From Zoogloeaceae bacterium (GTDB lineage Bacteria > Pseudomonadota > Gammaproteobacteria > Burkholderiales > Rhodocyclaceae): a DNA stretch of 64,000 nucleotides. A model generated the notes under the pieces. That model saw only the letters and a program-made list of their open reading frames with translations, was not told the origin of the DNA and did not search any database. Positions 1 to 8,761 of this stretch are shown one piece after another. The stretch spans positions 186,001-250,000 of the forward strand of contig JACKMC010000004.1 in assembly GCA_024235595.1 (NCBI GenBank). The letters are read 5' to 3'. How positions within the stretch are numbered: the first letter of the stretch is position 1; each line of letters starts with the position of its first letter. Position numbers and translations under genes: made by a program.

Positions 1-1368
1 GATCGCGAATCCCGCCGCCAGCCCGGCAAGCGCACCGCTGCGCGAGCCGCCCCGCCAGAACATGCCGCCGAGCATCGCGGGTGCGAACTGCGCCACCGCG
101 GCGAAGCTGATGAGGCCGATACTCACAAGCGCGTAGGCTTCGCCCGCAAGGCGGTAGTAGAGATAGCCGAGCAGCAGGATACCGGCAATCGACCACCGCC
201 TGATCTGCAGGGGAAGGCGGCTCAGGTCCGTCCCTGCTCCCTGCGCCCAGCCCCTGCGCCGCAGCAGCAGCGGCATCACGAGGTCGTTGCAGACCATGGT
301 CGACACCGCGATCGATTCGACGATCACCATCCCCGTGGCGGCCGACAGACCGCCGACGAACACCAGCAGCGCCAGCGCGTCGAGATGGCCGGCCAGGGGC
401 AAGGTGAGCACGAAGGTGTCCGGGTCGACGCCGCTGTCGCCGAAATAGAGCAGGCCGCCGAGGGCGATGGGCAGCACGAACAGGTTGATCAACAGCAGGT
501 AGGCCGGAAAGAGCCACGCCGCGCGCCGCAGATGGCGCTCGTTCACGTTTTCGACCACCGTCATCTGAAACTGGCGCGGCAGGAAAATCACCGACAGCAT
601 CGACAACAGCGTAAGCGCGAACCAGCTTCCGTAGCCCATTGCGCCGTCGCCTCCGAGGCGCATCAGGCTGGCGAGCTCGGGCCGCCCGTCGACGCGGCTG
701 AAGATGTCGCCGAAGCCGTCGTACATGACGAAGGTCACATACAGGCCGACGGCCAAGAATGCGCACAGCTTGACGATCGATTCGAAGGCGATGGCGGTGA
801 CCATTCCTTCGTGGCGTTCGGTTGCATCCAGGTGCCGGGTGCCGAAGAGGATCGAGAACAGTGCCAGCAGCAGGGCCGTATAGAGCGCGGTATCACTGAG
901 CAGGCCAAGGTGCTCGTCCGGATTGGCAACCAGAAGATTGAAGCTGCTCGCCACCGCCTTGAGTTGCAGGGCGATATAGGGGACGGTACCGACGAGCGCA
1001 ATCAGCGACACTGCCCCGCCGAGCAACTGGCTCTTGCCGTAGCGCGAGGCGATGAAATCGGCAATCGAGGTGATGCGGTAGGCCTTGCTGATGCGCACCA
1101 TGCGCAGCAGCACCAGCCAGGCCAGCGCCATGCCCAGGGTGGGGCCGAGGTACACCGGCAGGAACCCGACGCCACTGGAGGCAGCCCGCCCAACGCTGCC
1201 ATAGTAGGTCCAGGCGGTGCAGTAGACCGCCAGCGAAAGGGAGTAGACCAGCGGCGAATCCGCGATCGAGCGGCCCCGTTCGGCGCAGCGATCGCCAAAA
1301 TACGCGACGCCGAACAACAGGCCCAGGTAGAGCAGCGCAACCCCGAACAGGATCCCGGCAGAGAGCAC
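1..1368 (-). CDS. STAC/CbrA-type sensor kinase, N-terminal SLC5 transporter-like part (partial)
   Basis: The reading frame runs off the left edge, leaving 456 codons of the N-terminus. The visible part is a multi-spanning sodium:solute symporter (SLC5) domain. The segments SLAVYCTAWTYYGSVGRAAS and FLPRQFQMTVVEN are typical of the transporter modules fused to histidine kinases such as CbrA, which sense carbon/nitrogen status or a solute. The kinase half, if present, lies outside the window, so a plain symporter cannot be excluded. I chose the GTG at 1368 because it lies one base after the stop of the small upstream gene, which suggests translational coupling. Confidence 0.75.
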   Translation of the reverse strand, partial: MLSAGILFGVALLYLGLLFGVAYFGDRCAERGRSIADSPLVYSLSLAVYCTAWTYYGSVGRAASSGVGFLPVYLGPTLGMALAWLVLLRMVRISKAYRITSIADFIASRYGKSQLLGGAVSLIALVGTVPYIALQLKAVASSFNLLVANPDEHLGLLSDTALYTALLLALFSILFGTRHLDATERHEGMVTAIAFESIVKLCAFLAVGLYVTFVMYDGFGDIFSRVDGRPELASLMRLGGDGAMGYGSWFALTLLSMLSVIFLPRQFQMTVVENVNERHLRRAAWLFPAYLLLINLFVLPIALGGLLYFGDSGVDPDTFVLTLPLAGHLDALALLVFVGGLSAATGMVIVESIAVSTMVCNDLVMPLLLRRRGWAQGAGTDLSRLPLQIRRWSIAGILLLGYLYYRLAGEAYALVSIGLISFAAVAQFAPAMLGGMFWRGGSRSGALAGLAAGFAI

Positions 1369-1369
1369 C

Positions 1370-1561
1370 TCAGCGGCCCTCGCTTATCCAGGCAATCGCG
1401 GCGATCAGAATCAGCCAGGCGGCGAATACATAGGCATAGAGCAGCGGGATGCCCCATACCGCAACCGGACGATCGAAGATCCCCAGCAGCGGCGTATTGA
1501 ACAACATGCACCCCAATGCAAACAGCGCCACCAGACGGTGACCGATCGAACGCGTACGCAT
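1370..1561 (-). CDS. Small two-helix membrane protein coupled to sensor kinase (CbrX-like)
   Basis: A 63-residue protein with two predicted membrane helices (about residues 8-26 and 36-60) and a short cytoplasmic tail. It ends one base before the transporter/sensor gene, so the two are probably co-translated. In Pseudomonas a small overlapping gene, cbrX, precedes cbrA in the same way. The resemblance here is positional and in general character; I cannot claim sequence homology. The start is the ATG directly after a purine-rich stretch. Confidence 0.6.
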   Translation of the reverse strand: MRTRSIGHRLVALFALGCMLFNTPLLGIFDRPVAVWGIPLLYAYVFAAWLILIAAIAWISEGR

Positions 1562-1808
1562 CTCCTACCCCCAGCCGATGCCAACGAATGATTATAGCGG
1601 CCGATTCCATACGCCCAGCTTACAGGCGGGCACGCGACGAATCACCACACACCGCTCCGTGAGGCAGTCCGCCCAGGCCCGAGGTCAGCGAGTCCCGGGA
1701 CTGTGCGGGCTGGCCACTGCGCGGGCACGATCGCGCTGCGGCGACGAAACGTGAAATGCCGTGCGGGTGCGGTGCGGCAAAGCTGGCGCGGCCCGTCGCA
1801 GCGCAGGC

Positions 1809-2216
1809 TCAAGCGTCGCCGATCCGCAATTCCCTGAAGCCGGTCCGCTCATCGTGGACGCGCCTGAAAACGAGCCCGGGAGCGGACGACAACGCGCAGA
1901 CGATCTCTACCGTGGTGCGCACCCTGCATCCATAGCCGAGGTGGCCGCCGCGCATCCGTCCGCTTTGGTCGGCCACCGAGGCATGTAGATGCACACCGTC
2001 CGGCGAGAGCGTGCCCGACAGCGACACCAGCTCCAGCGGACCGCCCACCAGCGTGGACTCGGGCTGGTCCGCATAGCGCAGCCTGGCCTCGCACAGGCTG
2101 CCCACCACCGCCACGACCCACCCTGCTGCATAGTCTTCGCCACCGAGCCGTGCCTCAAGCCCGCGCCGCAGGTCCTCGTCCGGCTCAAGACGCCAGGCAG
2201 CATGCCGAACGTTCAC
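1809..2216 (-). CDS. PPC/DUF296-domain protein
   Basis: A 135-residue single-domain protein matching the PPC (plant and prokaryote conserved, DUF296) fold. Recognisable segments are GEDYAAGWVVAVVGSL, the central SLSGTLSPDGVHLHASVAD, and GGHLGYGC, in which histidines of the family's metal/ligand site are kept. Bacterial members are small trimeric proteins of poorly defined function; plant relatives bind AT-rich DNA through a separate AT-hook that is absent here. The GTG start overlaps the stop of the upstream DsbA-like gene by four bases (GTGA), so the pair is translationally coupled. Confidence 0.8.
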   Translation of the reverse strand: MNVRHAAWRLEPDEDLRRGLEARLGGEDYAAGWVVAVVGSLCEARLRYADQPESTLVGGPLELVSLSGTLSPDGVHLHASVADQSGRMRGGHLGYGCRVRTTVEIVCALSSAPGLVFRRVHDERTGFRELRIGDA

Positions 2217-2872
2217 GAACCGGGTTCCGCTGCGAGGCTGCGCTCGAGGGCCTCGAGCAGGACCGCTACGGGCTGCGCCCCCGAAATCGCAATCGATCCG
2301 TTGAGGATGAAAAACGGCACACCGCTGACACCGAGCGAGCGGACCTTCTCGTCGAGCCCCCTCACCGCATCGATCGCCTCGTCGCCGGCGAGCCAGTCAC
2401 GCGTGTCATGCATGCCGATCGCCGCTGCGATCGCGTCGAGGGTATCCGGATCGCCGATATTCAAGCCATCCACGAAGTGCGCCCTGAAGAGCTCATCGAC
2501 CAGGACACCGGTCGACAGCTCCAGTTGCTGCGCGCGATGGATGAGGCGATGGGCAGCGAGGGTGTTGGGGCGCACCGTCATGGCATCGAAGTTGAAGGCG
2601 ACCCCCGACTGGGCACCCACTTCGGCCAATCGGGCGTGCATCGAATCCACCGCCGCGACCCCGCCGAACTTGCGCTCCAGGAAGGGCCGATAGGGCTCTC
2701 CCCCAGGCGGCGTATCCGGGTTCAGGAAGAACGGAAACCAGCGCAGCACCGGCTCGACATCCGGCCGCGCCGACGCAAGCTGCATGAGTGCGTCCTCGAG
2801 ACGCCGCTTTCCGAGGTAGCACCATGGGCACACCACATCGGAGATCACATCCACTCTAAGCTGGGTGGCCAC
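2213..2872 (-). CDS. DsbA-family oxidoreductase (FrnE-like)
   Basis: A 219-residue cytoplasmic thioredoxin-fold protein without a signal peptide. The N-terminal strand is followed by the redox motif CPWC (about residues 16-19) in VISDVVCPWCYLGKRRLE, and a cis-proline loop GVSGVPFFILNG lies near residue 185. This is the FrnE/polyketide-synthesis-type DsbA branch, whose members act as disulfide isomerases, in some species in oxidative-stress tolerance. The GTG start at 2872 has GGAG eight bases upstream. The gene is coupled to the downstream PPC-domain gene. Confidence 0.88.
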   Translation of the reverse strand: MATQLRVDVISDVVCPWCYLGKRRLEDALMQLASARPDVEPVLRWFPFFLNPDTPPGGEPYRPFLERKFGGVAAVDSMHARLAEVGAQSGVAFNFDAMTVRPNTLAAHRLIHRAQQLELSTGVLVDELFRAHFVDGLNIGDPDTLDAIAAAIGMHDTRDWLAGDEAIDAVRGLDEKVRSLGVSGVPFFILNGSIAISGAQPVAVLLEALERSLAAEPGS

Positions 2873-3046
2873 GCAATCGCTCCTTTACCATCGGCCGGTC
2901 GGATCCGGCACGATGCGAGCATAGCAGAGCGCATCACCGACGCGGATCCGCGAGCCTTGGGGAAAACGCCGATGCCGCAGCGCGTCAGGCAGTGATAGTG
3001 TGCCGAGCGAATAGCGAAGTGTTTCGAACCGTCCATGAGGCAAGCC

Positions 3047-3493
3047 ATGTACCAGCACATTCTGATCTCCATCGACGACAGTCCGACGTCGGCCAAGGCC
3101 CTGGAGAAGGCCATTGAAATCTGCAAGGCGAGCGGCGCCGCCCTGGAGATCGTTCACGCAGTCGATGAATCGATTTTTTCGCACATCCGCGAGACCACGC
3201 TCATCGACAAGGGTGCGGCACTCAAGGCGGTCCTGCTCGAGGGCAAGGAGACGCTTGCCAAGGCCGTCAAGGTGGCTTCCGATGCAGGGCTCACTCCGAA
3301 GAGCAAGTTGCTCAGTTCGGATTCGTTGCATGCCGCGGACCAGGTCGCCGCCCACGTCGCCAGGAGCGATGCCGACCTGCTGATCGTCGGCTCCCACGGC
3401 CGCCGGGGCATCCAGCGGATGCTGCTTGGCAGTGTTGCCGAGAAACTGCTGCGCAAGGTCGAGGTGTCGGTGCTCGTAGTGCGCCACTGCTGA
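3047..3493 (+). CDS. Universal stress protein (UspA family)
   Basis: A 148-residue single-domain Usp protein. It begins MYQHILISIDDSPTSAKALE and ends with the nucleotide-binding signature GSHGRRGIQRMLLGSVAEKLL followed by VSVLVVR. This G-2x-G-9x-G(S) pattern is that of ATP-binding Usp members. A second in-frame ATG lies 12 bases upstream at 3035, but GAGG six bases before 3047 favours the later start. The gene stands alone between the DsbA-like gene and a strong hairpin shared with icd. Confidence 0.92.
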   Translation: MYQHILISIDDSPTSAKALEKAIEICKASGAALEIVHAVDESIFSHIRETTLIDKGAALKAVLLEGKETLAKAVKVASDAGLTPKSKLLSSDSLHAADQVAAHVARSDADLLIVGSHGRRGIQRMLLGSVAEKLLRKVEVSVLVVRHC

Positions 3494-3516
3494 GGGGCTT
3501 GCCTGGCGCAAGAGAG

Positions 3517-3546
3517 CCAAGGCCCCCGCGAGCGGGGGCCTTGGCG
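3517..3546. terminator. Bidirectional intrinsic terminator between usp and icd
   Basis: A perfect 11-bp GC-rich stem (3517-3527 with 3534-3544) with a 6-base loop lies between the convergent usp and icd genes. There is no long T-run, so termination may be only partial, but its position fits a shared transcription end. Confidence 0.75.
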
Positions 3547-3576
3547 TAGATCGCCGCGCCTGACCGCGCTGCGCGC

Positions 3577-4821
3577 CTACATGCGCTCGATCATCGTGTC
3601 GCCGAATTCGGAGCAACTGACCTCGGTCGCGCCTTCCATGAGACGCGCGAAATCATAGGTCACGAGCTTGTCGCCGATGGCCTTCTCCATCGAGCTGATG
3701 ACCAGATCGGCGGCCTGCGTCCAGCCCATGTGGCGCAGCATCATCTCGGCCGAGAGAATCAGTGATCCCGGATTGACCTTGTCGAGCCCCGCGTATTTCG
3801 GAGCGGTGCCGTGGGTCGCCTCGAAGCAGGCGTACTTGTCGGAGATATTGGCGCCCGGCGCGATACCGATGCCGCCGACCTGGGCGGCCAGGGCGTCCGA
3901 AATGTAGTCGCCGTTCAGGTTCAGGGTGGTGATCACGTCGTACTCGGCCGGACGCAGCAGGATCTGCTGCAGGAAGGCGTCGGCGATCACGTCCTTGACC
4001 ACGATCTCGTTGCCGGTCTTCGGGTTCTTGAACTTGCACCACGGCCCACCGTCCATTTCGACCGCGCCGAATTCACGTTTGGCGAGCGCGTAGCTGAAGT
4101 CGCGAAAGCCGCCCTCGGTGAATTTCATGATATTGCCCTTGTGGACAATGGTCACGCTCTTGCGGTCGTTGTCGACCGCGTACTGCAGCGCCGCGCGGGT
4201 CAGGCGCTCGGTGCCCTCCTTCGATACCGGCTTGATGCCGATTGCCGAGGTCTCGGGGAACCGGATCTTCTTGACACCCATCTCCTCGGTCAGGAACTTG
4301 ATGACTTTCTTCGCGCCATCGGACTCGGACTGCCACTCGATGCCGGCGTAGATGTCTTCGGTGTTCTCGCGGAAGATCACCATGTCGATAAGCTCGGGAC
4401 GCTTGAGCGGCGAGGGGACGCCGGAAAAATATCGCACCGGGCGCACGCACTGATAGAGATCGAGCTCCTGGCGCAGGGCGACGTTGAGCGAGCGGATACC
4501 GCCACCGACCGGGGTGGTCATGGGCCCCTTGATCGACACCGAATACTCGCGCAGGGCATCGAAGGTCTCCTTGGGAAGCCACTCGTCCGGTCCGTAGACG
4601 CGGGTCGATTTCTCGCCCGCATAGACCTCCATCCAGTGGATCTTCTTCTCGCCGCCATAGGCCTTGGCAACCGCGGCGTCGATGACCTTGATCATCACCG
4701 GCGTGATGTCGACACCGATGCCGTCGCCTTCGATGAACGGAATAATCGGGTTGTTCGGCGTTGCTTGGCCCGGGACGATCTTCTGACCACCCGCGGGAAC
4801 CGTGATGTGAGAAGCGCTCAT
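3577..4821 (-). CDS. icd: NADP-dependent isocitrate dehydrogenase
   Basis: A 414-residue enzyme that oxidatively decarboxylates isocitrate to 2-oxoglutarate in the TCA cycle. The sequence has the E. coli Icd pattern: IPFIEGDGIGVDITP near the N-terminus, the substrate/phosphorylation loop GIRSLNVALRQELDLY with the regulatory serine, FRENTEDIYAGIEW, and the NADP-site segment THGTAPKYAG. The frame is open further upstream, but the ATG at 4821 has GGAGTAGGA just before it and gives the family's usual length. The adjacent divergent aceK encodes the kinase/phosphatase that acts on this serine. Confidence 0.97.
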   Translation of the reverse strand: MSASHITVPAGGQKIVPGQATPNNPIIPFIEGDGIGVDITPVMIKVIDAAVAKAYGGEKKIHWMEVYAGEKSTRVYGPDEWLPKETFDALREYSVSIKGPMTTPVGGGIRSLNVALRQELDLYQCVRPVRYFSGVPSPLKRPELIDMVIFRENTEDIYAGIEWQSESDGAKKVIKFLTEEMGVKKIRFPETSAIGIKPVSKEGTERLTRAALQYAVDNDRKSVTIVHKGNIMKFTEGGFRDFSYALAKREFGAVEMDGGPWCKFKNPKTGNEIVVKDVIADAFLQQILLRPAEYDVITTLNLNGDYISDALAAQVGGIGIAPGANISDKYACFEATHGTAPKYAGLDKVNPGSLILSAEMMLRHMGWTQAADLVISSMEKAIGDKLVTYDFARLMEGATEVSCSEFGDTMIERM

Positions 4822-5131
4822 TCCTACTCCCTCGATATGTGTGCATGACAGAGGGCTGACCTGCAGCCCCGCTGAGGCGATGAAAGGCAGCTTTGGCGCC
4901 TGCGGCATTTCGTCGCGCCGCTTGGGCGGCGTGGTGGCCGGCAAGGTTCGCCCCAGTGCGGAAATTATCGCCGAATAAGAAATCTTTCGATAGCGCGCGA
5001 GCGCACTGCGGCGAGAGACATCCCACGCCTGAAGTATGGCCCGGGAAGCCCCGAATGCTAGTATTTCGAGCACCGCCGGACCGCTTCCAGCTTGGGATGA
5101 CGGCCGCAAAGATGATCGGATGAGGTAATCC
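4822..5131. other. icd-aceK divergent intergenic region
   Basis: A 310-base gap between the divergent icd and aceK starts. It contains a more AT-rich patch (about 4955-4995) where promoters could lie. I see no convincing small gene, RNA gene or strong inverted repeat in it. Confidence 0.5.
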
Positions 5132-6919
5132 ATGGACGTCAGCCGAAGCGAGCAGGGAGTCGCGCAGTCGATTGCCCAGGCGCTCATCGAGGGCTTCAAC
5201 AAGCACTACCGGATCTTCCGCGAGACCAGCCGGCGGGCCAAGGAGAGCTTCGAGGCCGCAGACTGGCAGGGACAGCTCGCGGCGGTACGGGAGCGGGTGC
5301 AGTTCTACGACGACCGCGTCAACGAGACCGGCGATCGCCTGCGCCAGGAGTTCGATGCCGATGCGCTCGACGACGCCACCTGGCAGCGCGTCAAGCTGCA
5401 ATACATCGGCATGCTCATCAAGCACAAGCAACCCGAACTCGCCGAGACCTTTTTCAATTCGGTGACCACCAAGATCCTTCACCGGAGCTACTTCAACAAC
5501 GACTACCTGTTTGCGCGGCCGGCCATGTCGACCGAGTTCATCGACTCCTTCCCGCCGGTATACAGCAGCTACTACCCGCAGGACCGCGGCCTGCGCGAGA
5601 CCATCAAGACGGTGATCGAGGACTTCGACTGGGAGCGTGCATTCGAGGATCTGGATCGCGACGTCGACTTCGTCATGCGTGCCATACGACAGACGCTCGG
5701 CGAATGGCCGGTCATGGAAGTGAATTGCCAGATACAGGTGCTCTATTCGGCCTTCTACCGCAACAAGACTGCCTACATCATCGGCAAGGCGATCAACGGG
5801 TACCAGGAATACCCCTTCGCGCTCGCCGTCCGACATTCCGAACGCGCCATGCTCTTTGTCGACACCATCCTCTTCGACGCATGGCGGATATCCCTGCTGT
5901 TCTCGCTATCGCGTGCCTATTTCCTGGTGGATATGGAGGTGCCCTCGGGCTATGTGCAGTTCCTGCGCAGCATCATGCCGAACAAGCCCCGCAGCGAGCT
6001 CTACACCATGCTCGGGCTCGGCAAGCAGGGCAAGACCGGCTTCTTCCGCGACCTCCTCGCCCACCTTCGTCACTCCAACGACCAGTTCATCGTCGCGCCG
6101 GGCATCCGCGGATTGGTGATGCTGGTGTTCACGCTGCCTTCGTATCCCTATGTCTTCAAGATCATCAAGGACGTGTTCGGCGCATCGAAGAACATGGACC
6201 GGGAAACCGTCAAGCGCAAATACGTGATGGTGAAGCAGGTGGATCGGGTCGGTCGCATGGCGGACACGCTGGAGTTCTCGTACGGCGCCTTGCCGCTGTC
6301 GCGCTTTCACCCGGAGCTTTTGCAGGAGATGCGCGAACTTGCGCCCTCCTCCTTCGAGATCGATGGTGAATCGCTGATCATCAAGCATTTCTACATCGAG
6401 CGCCGAATGACGCCGCTCAACATCTATCTCGACCACGCCAGCGAGGAGAAGACCGAGCACGCGGTCAGGGAATACGGCAATGCGATCCGCGAACTTGCGA
6501 TGGCGAACATCTTTCCCGGCGACATGTTGTGGAAGAATTTCGGCGTGACCCGCTATGGCCGGGTGGTGTTCTACGACTACGACGAAATCGAGTACATGAC
6601 CGACATGAATTTCCGGGCGATTCCGCCGGCGCCCTATGAGGAAATGGAGATGTCGAGCGAGCCCTGGTACAGCGCTGGCCCGATGGACGTATTTCCCGAA
6701 GAGTTTGCGACCTTCCTGCTCGGTCAGCCGCGTATCAGAAAGGCGTTTCTGAAACACCACCGGGATCTTCTCGACCCGAGATTCTGGCAGCGCGCCCAGG
6801 AGCAGATTCGTGCCGGCCACATCGAGGATTTCTATCCCTATCCCCAGGAACTGCGCTTTTGCAATCAGTTCGGGGGTCCCGACGGGTCGCCCCAGGGGGA
6901 CGCGGCGAGGCCAGGCTGA
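5132..6919 (+). CDS. aceK: Isocitrate dehydrogenase kinase/phosphatase
   Basis: A 595-residue bifunctional enzyme that phosphorylates and dephosphorylates Icd, diverting isocitrate to the glyoxylate bypass during growth on acetate. It is collinear with known AceK: AFYRNKTAYIIGKAINGY in the N-terminal regulatory half, and the kinase-like half with the ATP-binding lysine region YPYVFKIIKDVFG and the catalytic FYDYDEIEYMTD. The start has GAGG seven bases upstream. The gene is divergent from icd, not placed after aceBA as in enterics; aceA lies about 17 kb away in this window. Confidence 0.96.
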   Translation: MDVSRSEQGVAQSIAQALIEGFNKHYRIFRETSRRAKESFEAADWQGQLAAVRERVQFYDDRVNETGDRLRQEFDADALDDATWQRVKLQYIGMLIKHKQPELAETFFNSVTTKILHRSYFNNDYLFARPAMSTEFIDSFPPVYSSYYPQDRGLRETIKTVIEDFDWERAFEDLDRDVDFVMRAIRQTLGEWPVMEVNCQIQVLYSAFYRNKTAYIIGKAINGYQEYPFALAVRHSERAMLFVDTILFDAWRISLLFSLSRAYFLVDMEVPSGYVQFLRSIMPNKPRSELYTMLGLGKQGKTGFFRDLLAHLRHSNDQFIVAPGIRGLVMLVFTLPSYPYVFKIIKDVFGASKNMDRETVKRKYVMVKQVDRVGRMADTLEFSYGALPLSRFHPELLQEMRELAPSSFEIDGESLIIKHFYIERRMTPLNIYLDHASEEKTEHAVREYGNAIRELAMANIFPGDMLWKNFGVTRYGRVVFYDYDEIEYMTDMNFRAIPPAPYEEMEMSSEPWYSAGPMDVFPEEFATFLLGQPRIRKAFLKHHRDLLDPRFWQRAQEQIRAGHIEDFYPYPQELRFCNQFGGPDGSPQGDAARPG

Positions 6920-6948
6920 AACGCGCCCGGTTACCGGGGACGCGTTTC
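6918..6948. terminator. Hairpin between convergent aceK and soxB
   Basis: GAAACGCG-CCCGG (6918-6930) pairs with CCGGG-(GA)-CGCGTTTC (6934-6948), giving a long stem with a TTA loop and a two-base bulge. It overlaps the aceK stop codon and lies in the 53-base gap to the end of soxB. It probably ends transcription from both sides. Confidence 0.7.
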
Positions 6949-6972
6949 GCGCCCTCGAGGCCGGGGCGATGA

Positions 6973-8697
6973 TCAGGCCATGCCCGGGTTGCCTTTCATG
7001 CCTTTCAGTTGCGGCTGGTTGAGCTTGCGCTGGCTGATCACCTTCTGCGCGCGAAGGTAGCGCGCCACCACATCCCAGACCGGCTCGCCGCCCGCATCGC
7101 GCGCCTCTTCCGCGACCGGCGCCCAGCCCGCCACCTTGTAGGTCTTCCCGGGATCGATGGGCTTGCCGCCCAGGCTCATGTTGTCGATACGCTTGCCCAT
7201 GCCCGCCAAGGGATCGCAGTCATACTGCAGCCCCCCCACGCGGACCATGTCCCCGCCTTGCTGATAGTACGGGTCGGGATTGAAGAGGTTGTCGCAGACG
7301 TCTTCGAGGATGGTCTTGATGAGGCTGCCCTTCATCTCGGTGACCGTTGTGTAGGGGTAGGTGATTGCAGTCTGGTCGAGCAGCAATTCCATGGTGATGG
7401 TGTCGCCCGGGAGCAAGGACGTACCCCAGCGGAATCCCGGTGAAAAGGCGATTTCCGCATCCTTCTCGGCCATCAGCGCATCCAGGATGAGCTGGTCCCA
7501 GGAACCATTGAAGTTGCCGCGCCGATAGAGCAGCCCCTCGGTGACCGCGAGTTTTTCGCCGAGCTTGTCGAGATAGGGGGATCGCACCTTTTCGATGTAG
7601 GCTGCCATCTGTGGATCGGCCGGCAGCAGGTTGGAGAACACCGGCAGCAGCTTGTAGCGGAAGTCCTGCACCTTGCCGTCGCGCACGTCGAGGTCCATGA
7701 CCGCAAGAAACTTGCCGTTGGAGCCCGCGTTCGTCACCAGGGTCTTGCCGCTCGCGTTCTCGACGATGGTCGGCGCCGGCATGCCGTCGTGGGTGTGGCC
7801 GCCGAAGATCACGTCGATGCCGGTCACCCGCGAGGCCATCTTGATGTCCACATCCATGCCGTTGTGCGACAACACCACGATGACCTGTGCGCCCTTGCCG
7901 CGGGCCTCGTCCACCATCTCCTGCATCCGCTCGTCCTGGATGCCGAAGCTCCATTCGGGCGTGAAGTAGCGCGGGTTGGCGATCGGTGTGTAGGGGAAGG
8001 CCTGGCCGATGATCGCCACCGGCACATCGTTGATCTTGCGGATCACGTAGGGCTTGAAGACCGGGTCCTCGAAGTCCGTGGTCTTGACGTTCTGCGCCAC
8101 GATGTCGATGTGGTCCTTGAAGTCCTTGCCCTCGATCTCCTTGACCCGCTCGGCGCCGTAGGTGGACTCCCAGTGCAGGGTCATGATGTCCACGCCAAGC
8201 AGCTTGCAGGCGTCCACCATGTCCTGGGCCTTGCTCCACAGCGCCGTGCCCGAACCCTGCCAGGTGTCGCCGCCATCGAGCAACAGCGCGCCCGGCCGGC
8301 TTGCCTTCATCTGTTTGACCAGCGTCGCCAGATGCGCAAAGCCGCCGACCTTGCCATAGGTTCGGGCCGCCTGGGCGAAGTCCAGGTAGGTGAAGGCGTG
8401 GGCATCGATGCTGCCGGGGCGGATTCCGAAGTGCTTCAGGAAAGTTTCGCCAACGAGGTGCGGCGCTCGCCCCATCATGTCGGCCACACCCAGGTTAACA
8501 TCCGGCTCACGAAAATGGATCGGCAGCAGCTGGGCGTGGCAGTCGGTCATGTGAAGCAGGCTCACGTTGCCGAAGCGCGGCAACTCGTACATCGCTGCGG
8601 CGCTCCTCTCGGCCCGCGCGAAATCGCTCGACAAGCTCATTCCGCCAGCGGCCGCGACCGCCAGAACCTGCAAAAATTCGCGACGATTCATGCTCAT
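6973..8697 (-). CDS. soxB: Thiosulfohydrolase SoxB
   Basis: A 574-residue periplasmic enzyme that hydrolyses the terminal sulfone from the SoxY-cysteine-S-sulfonate, releasing sulfate. It starts with a Tat signal (MSMNRREFLQVLAV) and has the 5'-nucleotidase/metallophosphatase fold: LLHMTDCHAQLLP, LLLDGGDTWQGS and the metal ligands in FGGHTHDGMPAP. The start ATG has GAGG eight bases upstream. It is the last gene of the soxCDYZAXB run and is separated from soxX by 64 bases that contain a terminator-like hairpin. Confidence 0.97.
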   Translation of the reverse strand: MSMNRREFLQVLAVAAAGGMSLSSDFARAERSAAAMYELPRFGNVSLLHMTDCHAQLLPIHFREPDVNLGVADMMGRAPHLVGETFLKHFGIRPGSIDAHAFTYLDFAQAARTYGKVGGFAHLATLVKQMKASRPGALLLDGGDTWQGSGTALWSKAQDMVDACKLLGVDIMTLHWESTYGAERVKEIEGKDFKDHIDIVAQNVKTTDFEDPVFKPYVIRKINDVPVAIIGQAFPYTPIANPRYFTPEWSFGIQDERMQEMVDEARGKGAQVIVVLSHNGMDVDIKMASRVTGIDVIFGGHTHDGMPAPTIVENASGKTLVTNAGSNGKFLAVMDLDVRDGKVQDFRYKLLPVFSNLLPADPQMAAYIEKVRSPYLDKLGEKLAVTEGLLYRRGNFNGSWDQLILDALMAEKDAEIAFSPGFRWGTSLLPGDTITMELLLDQTAITYPYTTVTEMKGSLIKTILEDVCDNLFNPDPYYQQGGDMVRVGGLQYDCDPLAGMGKRIDNMSLGGKPIDPGKTYKVAGWAPVAEEARDAGGEPVWDVVARYLRAQKVISQRKLNQPQLKGMKGNPGMA

Positions 8698-8715
8698 GTT
8701 TCCATCCTCGAGACG

Positions 8716-8748
8716 AAAAAATGCCCGGCCGCCAGTGCTGGCCGGGCA
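8716..8748 (-). terminator. Intrinsic terminator-like hairpin inside the sox operon, soxX/soxB junction
   Basis: Read leftward, a perfect 9-bp stem (TGCCCGGCC with GGCCGGGCA, 8722-8730 and 8740-8748) is followed by six U residues (A run at 8716-8721). This is a canonical factor-independent terminator, yet soxB starts only 18 bases beyond the T-run. It probably allows partial read-through or stabilises the upstream mRNA end. Confidence 0.8.
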
Positions 8749-8761
8749 ATGGATCGTGAGA

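Noticed and set aside
385..1500. 371-codon plus-strand frame over the sensor/transporter gene
   Set aside because: Gln/His/Arg-rich translation with no domains; the minus frame encodes a clear SLC5-type protein.
3811..5836. Long frames on both strands overlapping icd and aceK
   Set aside because: They are shadows of the two recognised enzymes; no independent start signals or motifs.
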